This document shows positions 42,078 to 51,002 of a stretch of DNA of 56,883 nucleotides, piece after piece. A program made the position numbers and the translations under genes. Origin of the DNA: Cyclobacteriaceae bacterium (lineage in GTDB: Bacteria > Bacteroidota > Bacteroidia > Cytophagales > Cyclobacteriaceae); the NCBI GenBank assembly GCA_015488485.1, contig WFNR01000051.1, positions 1-56,883 on the forward strand, given 5' to 3'. Each line of letters opens with the position of its first letter. Position 1 is the first letter of the stretch. The notes under the pieces are model-generated. The model saw nothing but the letters and a program-made list of their open reading frames with translations, ran no database searches and had not been told where the DNA came from.

Positions 42078-45000
42078 TTAATCAAGGGTAATTTCAAGTG
42101 CCAAACCACGCAATTCGTGAATCAATACATTAAATGACTCAGGAATATTGGGTTTTTGCATGTTTTCCCCTTTTACAATAGCCTCATAGGCTTTGGCACG
42201 GCCAATCACATCGTCCGACTTAATGGTGAGAATCTCCTGCAACACATGGGCTGCACCAAAGGCCTCGAGGGCCCACACTTCCATTTCGCCAAAACGCTGG
42301 CCACCAAACTGTGCCTTACCGCCCAGCGGTTGCTGGGTGATAAGCGAGTACGGGCCGATGGAACGGGCGTGCATCTTGTCATCTACCAGGTGGCCGAGTT
42401 TGAGCATATAGATAACCCCTACGGTAACCGGCTGGTCGAAACGCTCACCGGTAAGGCCATCATAGAGGTAAGTACGGCCGAATTCAGGCAGACCTGCCTC
42501 TTTGATTTCCTTAGCCACTTCTTCCATAGAAGCACCATCGAAGATCGGGGTGGCATACTTGCGTCCCAGCTTCATACCGGCCCAACCCAATACGGTTTCG
42601 TAGAGCTGTCCGAGGTTCATACGCGAAGGCACACCCAGTGGGTTAAGTACAATATCCACCGGAGTACCGTCTTCGAGGAACGGCATGTCTTCTTCACGTA
42701 CTATCTTGGCTACCACACCTTTGTTACCGTGGCGGCCAGCCATTTTATCACCAACTTTCAGCTTACGCTTCTTGGCAATGTAAACCTTGGCCAGTTTTAC
42801 TATACCCACGGGCAGCTCGTCACCTACCTCGAGGATAAAACGCTCACGCTTGAAGTCTCCGGCAATCTCATTCCTGCGGGCAATATAGTTTTTCACCAGG
42901 GCTACCACCATCTCGTTGGTTTTGGCATCCTTGGTCCAGTTGTCAAGCAGCACATCCGAAATCAGGTTCACCTCTTCGGGCACCGCATAAGTACTTTCGT
43001 CACGGTACACATTCTTTTCCGGGAAAAGGTTGGCCTCGATGTTCTTGGCGGTAAATTTGGTACCCTTGCTCATCAGCACATCGCCAAACTTGTGCTTAAT
43101 ACCCTCGCAGGTCTTGCCACTTAGCAGCTTGGCCAGCTTGTCGATCATCTCGGCCCTTACAGCCAGCAGATCTTCGCTGTACTTTTTCTTGAGTTTTTCC
43201 ACCTCCTTCTTGGCGCGGGCACGCAGATCTTTGTCCTTTTTAGGCCGGGCAAAAAGTTTGGTGTCGATAACCACACCGCGCAATGACGGAGGAGCCTTCA
43301 GAGAGGCATCTTTCACGTCACCCGCTTTATCGCCAAAGATAGCGCGCAGCAGTTTTTCTTCCGGAGTGGGATCGGTCTCGCCTTTCGGGGTAATTTTACC
43401 AATCAGGATATCACCTTCTTTTACTTCGGCTCCGATACGGATGATACCGTTCTCATCCAGGTTCTTCACCGCCTCTTCACTTACGTTCGGTATTTCGGAG
43501 GTCAGCTCCTCTTCACCCCGCTTGGTGTCGCGCACCTCCAGCTCATACTCATCTATATGAATAGAGGTAAAGGTATCATCACGCACCACCTTCTCGGAGA
43601 TCACAATGGCATCCTCGAAATTGTAACCTTGCCAGGGCATAAAGGCTACCTTGAGGTTGGCGCCCAGCGCCAATTCACCGCCTTCGGTGGCATAGCCTTC
43701 ACAAAGCGGCTGCCCTTTTTTCACCTTATCGCCCTTCTTCACAATAGGACGCAAGTTAATGCAGGTATCCTGGTTGGTTCTGCGGAACTTAACCAGCTTG
43801 TACGATTTGGTATCGCCCTCAAAACTGGTGAGTAGTTCCTCATCAGTCATATTGTATTTTACCTCAATGCGGGTAGCATCCACATAGGTTACTTCACCGT
43901 CTTTTTCGGCCAGTATCAGGGCGCGTGAGTCCACGGCCACGCGGCCCTCCAGCCCGGTACCGATAATAGGTGCCTGCGGCCTGAGCAGCGGCACTGCCTG
44001 GCGCTGCATATTGGAGCCCATCAGGGCGCGGTTGGCATCGTCATGCTCCAGGAATGGAATGAGCGAGGCGGCTACCGACACAATTTGGTTGGGCGCCACA
44101 TCCATATAGGAGGTTTTGTCAGGCTCCACCAACGGGAAGTCACCTTCAAAACGTGCCTTGATTTTATCATTGATAAAATGCCCTTTATCATCCAGCGGGG
44201 CATTGGCCTGGGCAATATTGTGGGTATCCTCCTCTTCCGCAGTCAGGTACACAATATCGCTGGGCTTCATGCCTACCTGGCCGTCTTTCACTTTGCGATA
44301 GGGCGTTTCAATAAAGCCCATGTTGTTTACCTTGGCATACACACAAAGTGAAGAAATCAAACCAATGTTCGGCCCTTCAGGCGTTTCGATGGTACATAAG
44401 CGCCCATAGTGCGTGTAGTGTACATCGCGCACCTCAAAACCAGCCCGCTCGCGCGACAGACCGCCAGGGCCCAGAGCTGACATCCTGCGCTTGTGGGTAA
44501 TCTCGGCCAGCGGGTTGGTCTGGTCCATAAATTGTGAGAGCTGGTTGGTACCAAAAAAGGAGTTGATAACCGAAGACAAGGTGCGGGCGTTAATCAGGTC
44601 AACGGGCTTGAAGTCTTCGTTATCGCGCACGTTCATACGCTCCTTAATAGTACGGGCCATACGTGCCAGCCCCACGCCAAATTGGTTGTAGAGCTGCTCA
44701 CCTACGGTACGCACGCGCCTGTTGCTCAGGTGGTCTATATCATCTACTACCGCCTTGGAGTTGATCAAGCCTATCAGGTATTTGATAATGGCGATGATAT
44801 CTTCGGTGGTAAGTACGCGTTTTTCCAGGCTGATATCGAGTTTCAGCTTACGATTGATACGATAGCGGCCCACTTCACCCAGGTCATAGCGCTTATCGCT
44901 AAAGAACAGGCTCTGAATCAAATCACGGGCCGTAGCCTCATCAGGTGCTTCGGTGTTGCGCAACTGACGGTAAATCTGCTCCACAGCCTCTTTGGCCGAG

Positions 45001-45953
45001 TTGGAGTTGTCTTTGGCCAGGGTGTTAAAGATGATGGCGAAATCATTCACCTTTACATCCTCGCGATGCAGGATAATCGACTTGGTGCCACTCTCCTGAA
45101 TGATAGGCAGGTCTTCTTTTTCTATCACGTGGTCACGCTCGAGCAGCACTTCGTGCCTGTCGATCGATACCACCTCACCGGTATCTTCGTCTACAAAATC
45201 CTCGGTCCAGGTTCTGAGCACGCGGGCCGCCAGCTTGCGGCCTACTACTTTTTTGAGATTAGCCTTGGTGGCCTCGATCTCTTCAGACAAGCCGAACAGG
45301 TCGAGGATATCCTTGTCGGTGCCAAAACCGATAGCACGCAGCAAAGTGGTTACCGGGAATTTCTTTTTACGATCGATGTAAGCATACATCACATTGTTTA
45401 CATCGGTAGCAAATTCGATCCAGGAGCCTTTGAAAGGGATGATCCTGGCCGAATACAGCTTGGTGCCGTTGGTGTGCTTACTCTGGGCAAAGAATACCCC
45501 CGGTGAACGGTGCAATTGAGAAACGATAACCCGCTCGGCACCGTTGATGACAAAAGAACCTTTTTCGGTCATGTAGGGGATATTACCCAGGAACACCTCT
45601 TGCTCAATGGTCTCGAAATCCTCGTTTTCCACATCGTTGCACGACAGGCGCAGCTTGGCCTTGAGCGGCACCGAGTAGGTAAGCCCGCGGTCAATGCAGT
45701 CATCTACCGAATAGCGCGGTGGGTCTACCAGATAATCCACGAATTCGAGCAGAAAGATGTCGCGCGAATCGGAGATCGGGAAGTTGTCTTGAAACACCTT
45801 GTACAGCCCTTCATTCTGTCTTTTTTCAGGCGGGGTTTCCAACTGAAAAAAGTCTTTGAAAGACTGTAACTGTACATCAAGAAAATCGGGGTAATCGAGA
45901 ACTTTTTTTATGGACGAAAAACTGATTCGATCGTTTTGCTTTGCTTTTGCCAA
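42078..45953 (-). CDS. rpoB: RNA polymerase beta subunit
   Basis: Beta (1291 residues) includes the rifampicin region [20 protein letters not shown] and [20 protein letters not shown] with sensitive-type residues at the common resistance positions, the [12 protein letters not shown] segment, [16 protein letters not shown], and the C-terminal [19 protein letters not shown]. The length is typical of Bacteroidota. The gene is separated from rplL by 153 bases holding a terminator-like hairpin; no strong separate promoter is visible, although TGTTTTCGCAGCCC about 45 bases upstream of the ATG resembles a weak version of the shared promoter core. Confidence 0.99.
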   Translation of the reverse strand: MAKAKQNDRISFSSIKKVLDYPDFLDVQLQSFKDFFQLETPPEKRQNEGLYKVFQDNFPISDSRDIFLLEFVDYLVDPPRYSVDDCIDRGLTYSVPLKAKLRLSCNDVENEDFETIEQEVFLGNIPYMTEKGSFVINGAERVIVSQLHRSPGVFFAQSKHTNGTKLYSARIIPFKGSWIEFATDVNNVMYAYIDRKKKFPVTTLLRAIGFGTDKDILDLFGLSEEIEATKANLKKVVGRKLAARVLRTWTEDFVDEDTGEVVSIDRHEVLLERDHVIEKEDLPIIQESGTKSIILHREDVKVNDFAIIFNTLAKDNSNSAKEAVEQIYRQLRNTEAPDEATARDLIQSLFFSDKRYDLGEVGRYRINRKLKLDISLEKRVLTTEDIIAIIKYLIGLINSKAVVDDIDHLSNRRVRTVGEQLYNQFGVGLARMARTIKERMNVRDNEDFKPVDLINARTLSSVINSFFGTNQLSQFMDQTNPLAEITHKRRMSALGPGGLSRERAGFEVRDVHYTHYGRLCTIETPEGPNIGLISSLCVYAKVNNMGFIETPYRKVKDGQVGMKPSDIVYLTAEEEDTHNIAQANAPLDDKGHFINDKIKARFEGDFPLVEPDKTSYMDVAPNQIVSVAASLIPFLEHDDANRALMGSNMQRQAVPLLRPQAPIIGTGLEGRVAVDSRALILAEKDGEVTYVDATRIEVKYNMTDEELLTSFEGDTKSYKLVKFRRTNQDTCINLRPIVKKGDKVKKGQPLCEGYATEGGELALGANLKVAFMPWQGYNFEDAIVISEKVVRDDTFTSIHIDEYELEVRDTKRGEEELTSEIPNVSEEAVKNLDENGIIRIGAEVKEGDILIGKITPKGETDPTPEEKLLRAIFGDKAGDVKDASLKAPPSLRGVVIDTKLFARPKKDKDLRARAKKEVEKLKKKYSEDLLAVRAEMIDKLAKLLSGKTCEGIKHKFGDVLMSKGTKFTAKNIEANLFPEKNVYRDESTYAVPEEVNLISDVLLDNWTKDAKTNEMVVALVKNYIARRNEIAGDFKRERFILEVGDELPVGIVKLAKVYIAKKRKLKVGDKMAGRHGNKGVVAKIVREEDMPFLEDGTPVDIVLNPLGVPSRMNLGQLYETVLGWAGMKLGRKYATPIFDGASMEEVAKEIKEAGLPEFGRTYLYDGLTGERFDQPVTVGVIYMLKLGHLVDDKMHARSIGPYSLITQQPLGGKAQFGGQRFGEMEVWALEAFGAAHVLQEILTIKSDDVIGRAKAYEAIVKGENMQKPNIPESFNVLIHELRGLALEITLD

Positions 45954-46031
45954 AACTTTACTCTTTAAAGTTTATAAATATGCAGCCGGGCTGCGAAAAC
46001 ATTTGCGCCAACTTAAATTAGCGTAAACAGG

Positions 46032-46070
46032 AAAAGCCCCCGATCCCATTTTCGGTGGGACAGGGGCCTA
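46032..46070 (-). terminator. Terminator-like hairpin (possible attenuator) between rplL and rpoB
   Basis: On the minus strand GCCCCtgTCCCA and TGGGAtcgGGGGC form a GC-rich stem of about 10 bp with small bulges and a loop of CCGAAAA, followed by TTTTCC. The T-run is short, so partial read-through into rpoBC is expected. E. coli has an attenuator at the same place. Confidence 0.7.
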
Positions 46071-46106
46071 ATTTCTTAGGACCTAACCTAACAACCACAA
46101 AAGCGG

Positions 46107-46493
46107 TTACTTCAACTCTACTTCGGCCCCAGCTTCTTCGAGCTGCTTTTTCAGACCTTCGGCTTCGTCTTTAGGCACTCCTTCTTTTACAGCTTTGGGA
46201 GCGCTATCCACCACTTCTTTGGCCTCTTTCAAACCAAGGCCGGTCAGTTCCTTAACCAGTTTCACTACTGCCAGTTTGGCTCCTCCGGGTGACTTCAGGA
46301 TTACATCAAAGGTTGATTTCTCCTCGGCACCGCCTCCTTCGCCTTCACCGGCAGCACCACCGGCCACCATTACGGGGGCGGCTGCAGCTGCAGGCTCAAT
46401 GCCATACTCTTCTTTGAGGATCTCTGCCAGTTCGTTCACTTCTTTTACAGTCAGGTTTACCAACTGTTCTGCGAATGCTTTTAAATCTGCCAT
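46107..46493 (-). CDS. rplL: Ribosomal protein L7/L12
   Basis: L7/L12 (128 residues) forms the stalk that recruits translation GTPases. It has an N-terminal dimerisation part ([20 protein letters not shown]), an Ala/Gly-rich hinge ([20 protein letters not shown]), and the C-terminal domain [19 protein letters not shown] with [16 protein letters not shown]. It lies 32 bases after rplJ. Confidence 0.98.
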   Translation of the reverse strand: MADLKAFAEQLVNLTVKEVNELAEILKEEYGIEPAAAAAPVMVAGGAAGEGEGGGAEEKSTFDVILKSPGGAKLAVVKLVKELTGLGLKEAKEVVDSAPKAVKEGVPKDEAEGLKKQLEEAGAEVELK

Positions 46494-46525
46494 TTTCTAA
46501 ATTGTAATTTAAATTGTTTTAACTC

Positions 46526-47062
46526 TTATTGTTCACGTTCAGACAAGGTTTTTACCAAACCGGCCAGCGTGTTGCCGCCACTTTGCAGTGCCGATACAAC
46601 ATTCTTGGCAGGTGATTGCAACAGCCCGATGATTTCGCCAATAAGCTCGTGCTTGGACTTGAGCTCACTGAGCATCTTCAGGTGTTCTTCGCCTATGTAA
46701 AGATCGTTGTCGATGGAAGCACCTTTAAGCATAGGCTTGGTATCACTCATGCCTGATTTCCGGAAGTCCCTGATTACCTTGGCGGGGGCATTGGCCACCT
46801 CACCGGCAAAAAGAATTCCCGAAAAGCCTTTTAATACCTTTTCATAAAATTCGCTATAGTCATTATCCAATTGCTGGAGCGCTTTTTGGATCAGGGTGTT
46901 TTTGTACACCTTGTATTCTACTCCGGCCTTGAAGCACATTCTTCTGAAAGCATTGATCTGCTCTACCGTTAAGCCGGAGGCATCGGTTACATAAAAGGCA
47001 CCGTTGTCCTTCAACTTTTGGGTAAGCTCCTCAATAACTACTGCTTTTTCTTCTCTGGTCAT
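46526..47062 (-). CDS. rplJ: Ribosomal protein L10
   Basis: L10 (178 residues) anchors L7/L12 dimers. It has MTREEKAVVIEELTQKLKDN, FYVTDASGLTVEQINAFRR and GVEYKVYKNTLIQKAL, and a C-terminal helix for L12 binding. In E. coli the L10-L12 complex represses this operon. It lies 2 bases after rplA. Confidence 0.97.
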   Translation of the reverse strand: MTREEKAVVIEELTQKLKDNGAFYVTDASGLTVEQINAFRRMCFKAGVEYKVYKNTLIQKALQQLDNDYSEFYEKVLKGFSGILFAGEVANAPAKVIRDFRKSGMSDTKPMLKGASIDNDLYIGEEHLKMLSELKSKHELIGEIIGLLQSPAKNVVSALQSGGNTLAGLVKTLSEREQ

Positions 47063-47064
47063 GA

Positions 47065-47763
47065 TTATATACCTGTTATTGAGCTTTTATCGAGTTTGAT
47101 GCCGGGGCCCATAGTACTCGACAAGCTGATACTCTTAAAATACGTTCCTTTGGCCGAAGCGGGCTTGAGCTTGCTGATAGTATGCAAAATCTCTTCGGCA
47201 TTTTCTTTGATCTTTTCCGGCTCGAACGATACCTTGCCGATGCTGGCATGAATGATGCCGTATTTATCGACCTTAAAATCGATCTTACCCATTTTCACTT
47301 CTTTAACAGCCTTACCGATGTCAATGGTAACCGTACCTGACTTGGGGTTGGGCATCAGGCCACGCGGTCCCAGCACCCGGCCCAGCTTACCTACCTTGGC
47401 CATTACCGTAGGCATGGTGATGATTACATCCACATCGGTCCAGCCGCCTTCGATTTTTTTGATGTACTCATCCAGCCCTACATAGTCGGCTCCGGCATCT
47501 TTGGCCTCCTGCTCCTTGTCGGGTGTGCAAAGTACCAGTACACGGGTTTCCTTGCCGGTGCCATGCGGCAGGGTGGCTACCCCACGCACCATCTGGTCGG
47601 CCTTTTTTGGGTCAACGCCCAGCCGTACATCTATGTCCACGGCTTCATCGAAGTTGGCAAAGCTAATTTCTTTAACAAGCTGCGCAGCCTCCTGCAAAGA
47701 GTATTCCTTGCCAGGCTCTAGTTTTTCTTCTGCTGCTTTGCGCTTTTTACCTATCTTTCCCAT
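47065..47763 (-). CDS. rplA: Ribosomal protein L1
   Basis: L1 (232 residues) forms the E-site stalk. Visible are [53 protein letters not shown] and the C-terminal TMGPGIKLD. In E. coli L1 represses rplKA. It lies 9 bases after rplK. Confidence 0.98.
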   Translation of the reverse strand: MGKIGKKRKAAEEKLEPGKEYSLQEAAQLVKEISFANFDEAVDIDVRLGVDPKKADQMVRGVATLPHGTGKETRVLVLCTPDKEQEAKDAGADYVGLDEYIKKIEGGWTDVDVIITMPTVMAKVGKLGRVLGPRGLMPNPKSGTVTIDIGKAVKEVKMGKIDFKVDKYGIIHASIGKVSFEPEKIKENAEEILHTISKLKPASAKGTYFKSISLSSTMGPGIKLDKSSITGI

Positions 47764-47772
47764 GGTCTATTC

Positions 47773-48219
47773 TTAATTATCACCCCAGGGGGCTTCACCT
47801 TTTACTAGAATACCCATACTGCGAGCCGTACCGGCCACCATACGCATGGCGGCTTCTACGGTAAAGGCGTTGAGGTCGGGCATTTTGGTTTCGGCAATCT
47901 GGCGCACCTGGTCCCAGGTTACGCTGCCTATTTTATCACGGTTGGGCTCCGAAGAACCTTTCTTTTTCTTGGCGGCTTCGAGCAGCATTACCGGTGCCGG
48001 AGGGGTTTTGATTACGAAGTCGAACGACTTGTCGGTATAAATGGTAACCAATACCGGCAGTACCTGACCCTGCTTGTCTTGCGTACGGGCATTAAACTGC
48101 TTACAAAACTCCATGATGTTCAGCCCCTTACTACCCAAAGCCGGGCCTACAGGTGGCGAGGGGTTGGCCGCACCTCCCCTAATTTGGAGTTTCAGATATC
48201 CGCTTATTTCCTTTGCCAT
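47773..48219 (-). CDS. rplK: Ribosomal protein L11
   Basis: L11 (148 residues) forms the base of the stalk and is needed for RelA activation by stalled ribosomes. It has [40 protein letters not shown] and the C-terminal [18 protein letters not shown]. Length is close to the usual 141. It starts 12 bases after nusG. Confidence 0.98.
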   Translation of the reverse strand: MAKEISGYLKLQIRGGAANPSPPVGPALGSKGLNIMEFCKQFNARTQDKQGQVLPVLVTIYTDKSFDFVIKTPPAPVMLLEAAKKKKGSSEPNRDKIGSVTWDQVRQIAETKMPDLNAFTVEAAMRMVAGTARSMGILVKGEAPWGDN

Positions 48220-48231
48220 TTTCTACTATCT

Positions 48232-48786
48232 CTAATCTAATTTTTCTACTTGCATATAGTTAAGTTCCACGGGCGTGTTGCGACCGAAGATCTTGACCAT
48301 TACATTGAGCTTTTTGCGCTCTTCAAATACCTCCTCGATGGTACCGGTAAACCCGCTGAATGGCCCGTCCATAACTTTGATGGTTTCGCCCACCAGGAAT
48401 GGCGTATCCAGCTTGGCTTCCAGATCATCGGCTTCTTCCACCTTACCGAGAATACGGTTGATCTCTTTTTCCTGCAAAGGCACAGGCACCCTTGATGTAC
48501 CGGCACCCTCGCCCAAAAAGCCGATCACGCCTGGTATGGAGGTAATAATATGGTTGGCTTCGCCATGGCTCAGGTCGGCCTGCACCAATACATAACCCGG
48601 GAAAAAGTTACGTTCGCGCACGCGTTTCTTACCGTTGCGCATTTCATATACTTTTTCGGACGGGATAAGTATCTGCGCAATATAATCCTGCAGCTTTTCG
48701 CGCTCTACCTCTGTTTCCAGGTAAGATTTAATCTTCTTTTCCTGGCCACTAATTACCCGTATCACATACCATTTTAAGTCCCCCAT
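48232..48786 (-). CDS. nusG: Transcription termination/antitermination factor NusG
   Basis: NusG (184 residues) couples RNA polymerase to Rho or the ribosome. The N-terminal domain reads KWYVIRVISGQEKKIKSYLE and RNFFPGYVLVQADLSHGE; the KOW domain has GETIKVMDGPFSGFTGTIEE. A single short NusG is expected next to secE. It starts 12 bases after secE. Confidence 0.97.
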   Translation of the reverse strand: MGDLKWYVIRVISGQEKKIKSYLETEVEREKLQDYIAQILIPSEKVYEMRNGKKRVRERNFFPGYVLVQADLSHGEANHIITSIPGVIGFLGEGAGTSRVPVPLQEKEINRILGKVEEADDLEAKLDTPFLVGETIKVMDGPFSGFTGTIEEVFEERKKLNVMVKIFGRNTPVELNYMQVEKLD

Positions 48787-48798
48787 AGCCGTCCCCTC

Positions 48799-48990
48799 TT
48801 AAAATGCCCCGTAAAACCAGGACATGGCGTTGTCAAATGCCAAGTCGATAATACCGATTATCACAGCAAAAATTACCGATGCCACCAGCACCAGTACCGA
48901 GCTGCTTTGCAAGTCTTTGTATTTGGGCCATGAGACTTTATCTCTCATTTCCACTACCGACTCTTTGATGAATGTGATCAACTTTTGCAT
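48799..48990 (-). CDS. secE: SecE, preprotein translocase subunit
   Basis: SecE (63 residues) is the short, single-helix form that clamps SecY. An amphipathic helix (ITFIKESVVEMRDKVSWPKY) precedes the conserved hinge and one membrane helix (SSVLVLVASVIFAVIIGIID). It starts 23 bases after the tRNA-Trp gene and is likely in the same transcript. Confidence 0.95.
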   Translation of the reverse strand: MQKLITFIKESVVEMRDKVSWPKYKDLQSSSVLVLVASVIFAVIIGIIDLAFDNAMSWFYGAF

Positions 48991-49013
48991 TGACTTACCA
49001 TATTAAAATTTTG

Positions 49014-49086
49014 CACGGGTGGAGAGACTCGAACTCCCAGCCAACGGTTTTGGAGACCGCTACTCTACCAATTGAGCTACACCCGT
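49014..49086 (-). tRNA. tRNA-Trp (CCA)
   Basis: A 73-base cloverleaf: acceptor ACGGGTG pairs with CACCCGT, the anticodon loop is CTCCAAA with anticodon CCA, and the T loop is GTTCGAGTC. CCA is not encoded after the discriminator G. It heads the secE-nusG-rplK unit, 30 bases after a strong promoter. Confidence 0.97.
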
Positions 49087-49099
49087 ATTTCAAGTACAA

Positions 49100-49111
49100 C
49101 CCAAAATTGGG
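49100..49111 (-). promoter_or_regulatory. Leader hairpin upstream of tRNA-Trp
   Basis: CCCAATTTTGGG is a self-complementary 12-mer directly after the -7 box and shared CACT. It can form a 4-bp stem with a 4-base loop at the RNA 5' end; lengthening to 5 bp leaves too small a loop. Confidence 0.4.
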
Positions 49112-49115
49112 AGTG

Positions 49116-49146
49116 CAAAGGTACGACTTCTAAACAATATAACAAA
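49116..49146 (-). promoter_or_regulatory. Predicted promoter of the tRNA-Trp-secE-nusG-rplK-rpoC unit
   Basis: TACCTTTG (49123-49116) and TTTG (49146-49143) are separated by exactly 19 bases, a perfect match to the Bacteroidota consensus, followed by CACTCCCAATT. The -33 box lies inside the descending arm of the tuf terminator. Confidence 0.85.
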
Positions 49147-49181
49147 CGCGTTTCAAGAAAATCTGAAACGCGCTTGTTATA
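49138..49181 (-). terminator. Long-stem terminator after tuf
   Basis: TATAACAAGCGCGTTTCA (49181-49164) pairs with TGAAACGCGTTTGTTATA (49155-49138) over 18 bp with an 8-base loop. The one non-Watson-Crick position is G-U in the minus-strand RNA but A-C in plus-strand RNA, so it is built for minus-strand transcription. It begins 17 bases after the tuf stop, with T-rich sequence on its far side. Confidence 0.85.
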
Positions 49182-49198
49182 CCTTAATTATACCGTTA

Positions 49199-50386
49199 TT
49201 ACTCGATGATCTCGGTAACCTGGCCAGAGCCTACGGTGCGACCACCCTCACGGATAGCGAAACGCAGACCTTTTTCCATAGCGATAGGCTGGATCAGCTC
49301 TACCTCAATAGATACGTTGTCACCAGGCATAACCATTTCCACACCTTCCGGCAGCTTGATTTCACCGGTTACATCGGTAGTACGGAAATAGAATTGCGGA
49401 CGGTACTTATTGAAGAAAGGTGTATGACGACCTCCTTCTTCTTTAGACAGTACATAAACCTCGGCCTTGAACTTGGTGTGAGGCGTAATAGAGCCGGGCT
49501 TACAGATAATCATACCGCGCCTGATCTCATTCTTTTCGATACCCCTGAGCAGCAGACCTACGTTGTCACCGGCCTCACCACGATCGAGGATCTTACGGAA
49601 CATTTCCACACCGGTTACGGTTGACTTGAGGTTTTCGGCACCCATACCAATAATATCTACCGGATCACCGGTGTTGATAACACCGCGCTCGATACGACCG
49701 GTGGCTACCGTACCACGACCGGTAATAGAGAATACGTCCTCAACCGGCATCAAGAAGTCTTTGTCGATGGCACGCTCCGGCAACGGAATATACTCATCCA
49801 CAGCATTCATCAGTTCCAGTACTTTTTCTTCCCACTGCGGCTCACCATTCAGAGCGCCAAGAGCAGAACCCTGAATAACCGGAATCTCATCGCCCGGGAA
49901 GTCGTACTCTGACAGCAGTTCCCTGATTTCCATTTCAACCAGTTCGAGCAGTTCAGGGTCGTCAACCAGGTCAACCTTGTTCATAAATACCACCAGAGCA
50001 GGCACACCTACCTGACGTGACAGCAGGATGTGCTCACGGGTTTGCGGCATAGGGCCATCGGTAGCAGCTACTACGATAATGGCGCCATCCATTTGAGCAG
50101 CACCCGTTACCATGTTCTTTACGTAGTCAGCGTGACCCGGACAGTCAACGTGGGCATAGTGCCTCTTTTCAGTTTCGTACTCAATGTGAGCCGTGTTGAT
50201 AGTAATACCCCTTTCTTTTTCTTCGGGAGCGTTGTCAATCGACTCAAAGTCTCTTTCCTGGGCAAGACCTTGCTTAGCCAGTACTTTTGAAATAGCAGCA
50301 GTTAAAGTGGTTTTACCATGGTCAACGTGACCGATGGTACCAATATTAACGTGCGGTTTGGAACGATCAAATTTTTCTTTAGCCAT
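49199..50386 (-). CDS. tuf: Elongation factor Tu
   Basis: EF-Tu (395 residues) brings aminoacyl-tRNA to the ribosome. It has GTPase motifs [30 protein letters not shown] and NKVDLVDD, the switch region [12 protein letters not shown] and the C-terminal [13 protein letters not shown]. Only one copy is in the window. It lies 107 bases after tRNA-Thr; this gap carries a possible own promoter and an inverted repeat. Confidence 0.99.
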   Translation of the reverse strand: MAKEKFDRSKPHVNIGTIGHVDHGKTTLTAAISKVLAKQGLAQERDFESIDNAPEEKERGITINTAHIEYETEKRHYAHVDCPGHADYVKNMVTGAAQMDGAIIVVAATDGPMPQTREHILLSRQVGVPALVVFMNKVDLVDDPELLELVEMEIRELLSEYDFPGDEIPVIQGSALGALNGEPQWEEKVLELMNAVDEYIPLPERAIDKDFLMPVEDVFSITGRGTVATGRIERGVINTGDPVDIIGMGAENLKSTVTGVEMFRKILDRGEAGDNVGLLLRGIEKNEIRRGMIICKPGSITPHTKFKAEVYVLSKEEGGRHTPFFNKYRPQFYFRTTDVTGEIKLPEGVEMVMPGDNVSIEVELIQPIAMEKGLRFAIREGGRTVGSGQVTEIIE

Positions 50387-50436
50387 GTTTGAAAATTCTT
50401 ATTTAGTTAATATTAAATATTCGGTTTTTTACTTTG

Positions 50437-50466
50437 CAAATGTTACCGGTCAACGTTTTTGACCAA
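50437..50466 (-). promoter_or_regulatory. Possible tuf promoter with an inverted repeat in the spacer
   Basis: AACATTTG (50444-50437) differs from the -7 consensus only at its first base; TTG sits 19 bases upstream at about 50466-50464. The spacer contains GGTCAA-AAACG-TTGACC (50464-50448), a perfect 6-bp inverted repeat that could be an operator, or in read-through RNA a hairpin or processing site between tRNA-Thr and tuf. Confidence 0.4.
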
Positions 50467-50493
50467 TGTCAGGCTTGCCACCTGTTAAATTCG

Positions 50494-50565
50494 AGCCAAT
50501 GAGGGGATTTGAACCCCTGACCTCTTCCTTACCAAGGAAGCGCTCTACCCCTGAGCTACATCGGC
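50494..50565 (-). tRNA. tRNA-Thr (GGT)
   Basis: A 72-base cloverleaf: acceptor GCCGATG with CATTGGC (one G-U pair), anticodon stem CTTCC/GGAAG with loop TTGGTAA and anticodon GGT, T loop GTTCAAATC. It precedes tuf, as thrT precedes tufB in E. coli. Confidence 0.97.
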
Positions 50566-50613
50566 AGTCGTGCTTACTCAAAGCAAGCGGTCCTGCCGCT
50601 ACAGGCAGGTTTG

Positions 50614-50686
50614 AGCGGGAGACGAGTCTCGAACTCGCGACCTACAGCTTGGAAGGCTGTCGCTCTACCAACTGAGCTACTCCCGC
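50614..50686 (-). tRNA. tRNA-Gly (TCC)
   Basis: A 73-base cloverleaf with acceptor GCGGGAG/CTCCCGC, anticodon stem ACAGC/GCTGT, loop CTTCCAA giving TCC, and T loop GTTCGAGAC. It is the middle tRNA of the Tyr-Gly-Thr-tuf cluster. Confidence 0.97.
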
Positions 50687-50761
50687 CTGTGCACCGAGGT
50701 CTGGAGCCGGCTCCAAGCCCGGTCACGTTGCACTCCTTTGCCAGGGCATCGGACTGCACCG

Positions 50762-50844
50762 TGGGGGGAGCAGGATTCGAACCTGCGAAGTCATAAGACA
50801 ACGGATTTACAGTCCGTCCCAGTTGGCCGCTTTGGTATCCCCCC
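50762..50844 (-). tRNA. tRNA-Tyr (GTA)
   Basis: An 83-base class II tRNA with a long variable arm: acceptor GGGGGGA/TCCCCCC, anticodon stem ACGGA/TCCGT, loop CTGTAAA giving GTA, and T arm GCAGG TTCGAATC CTGC. It is the first gene after the promoter at 50916-50946. Confidence 0.97.
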
Positions 50845-50915
50845 TGATCATCAAATTTATGAACGCTCCCTTTTCGTAAGGCAAGACTTCACCCACCCTG
50901 CGAATGTTGGGAGTG

Positions 50916-50946
50916 CAAAAATAGACGCTTTTTATTTTAACCCAAA
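50916..50946 (-). promoter_or_regulatory. Predicted promoter of the tRNA-Tyr-Gly-Thr-tuf unit
   Basis: TATTTTTG (50923-50916) and TTTG (50946-50943) are separated by exactly 19 bases and followed by CACTCCCAACATT, the same extended core as at tRNA-Trp. The RNA should begin near 50909, about 65 bases before tRNA-Tyr. Confidence 0.85.
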
Positions 50947-51002
50947 ATCTCCCTATAGATTTTTAGCCGGCTGGCAGAAAATATCCGGGCCGGGCCGGCA
51001 GG

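Noticed and set aside
42156-43124. 322-codon plus-strand open frame opposite rpoB
   Set aside because: Same reason: fully inside rpoB and without recognisable domains.
50567-50613. CCTGCC...GGCAGG hairpin between tRNA-Gly and tRNA-Thr
   Set aside because: Short, no T-run and between two tRNAs of one transcript; likely a processing spacer, not a terminator.
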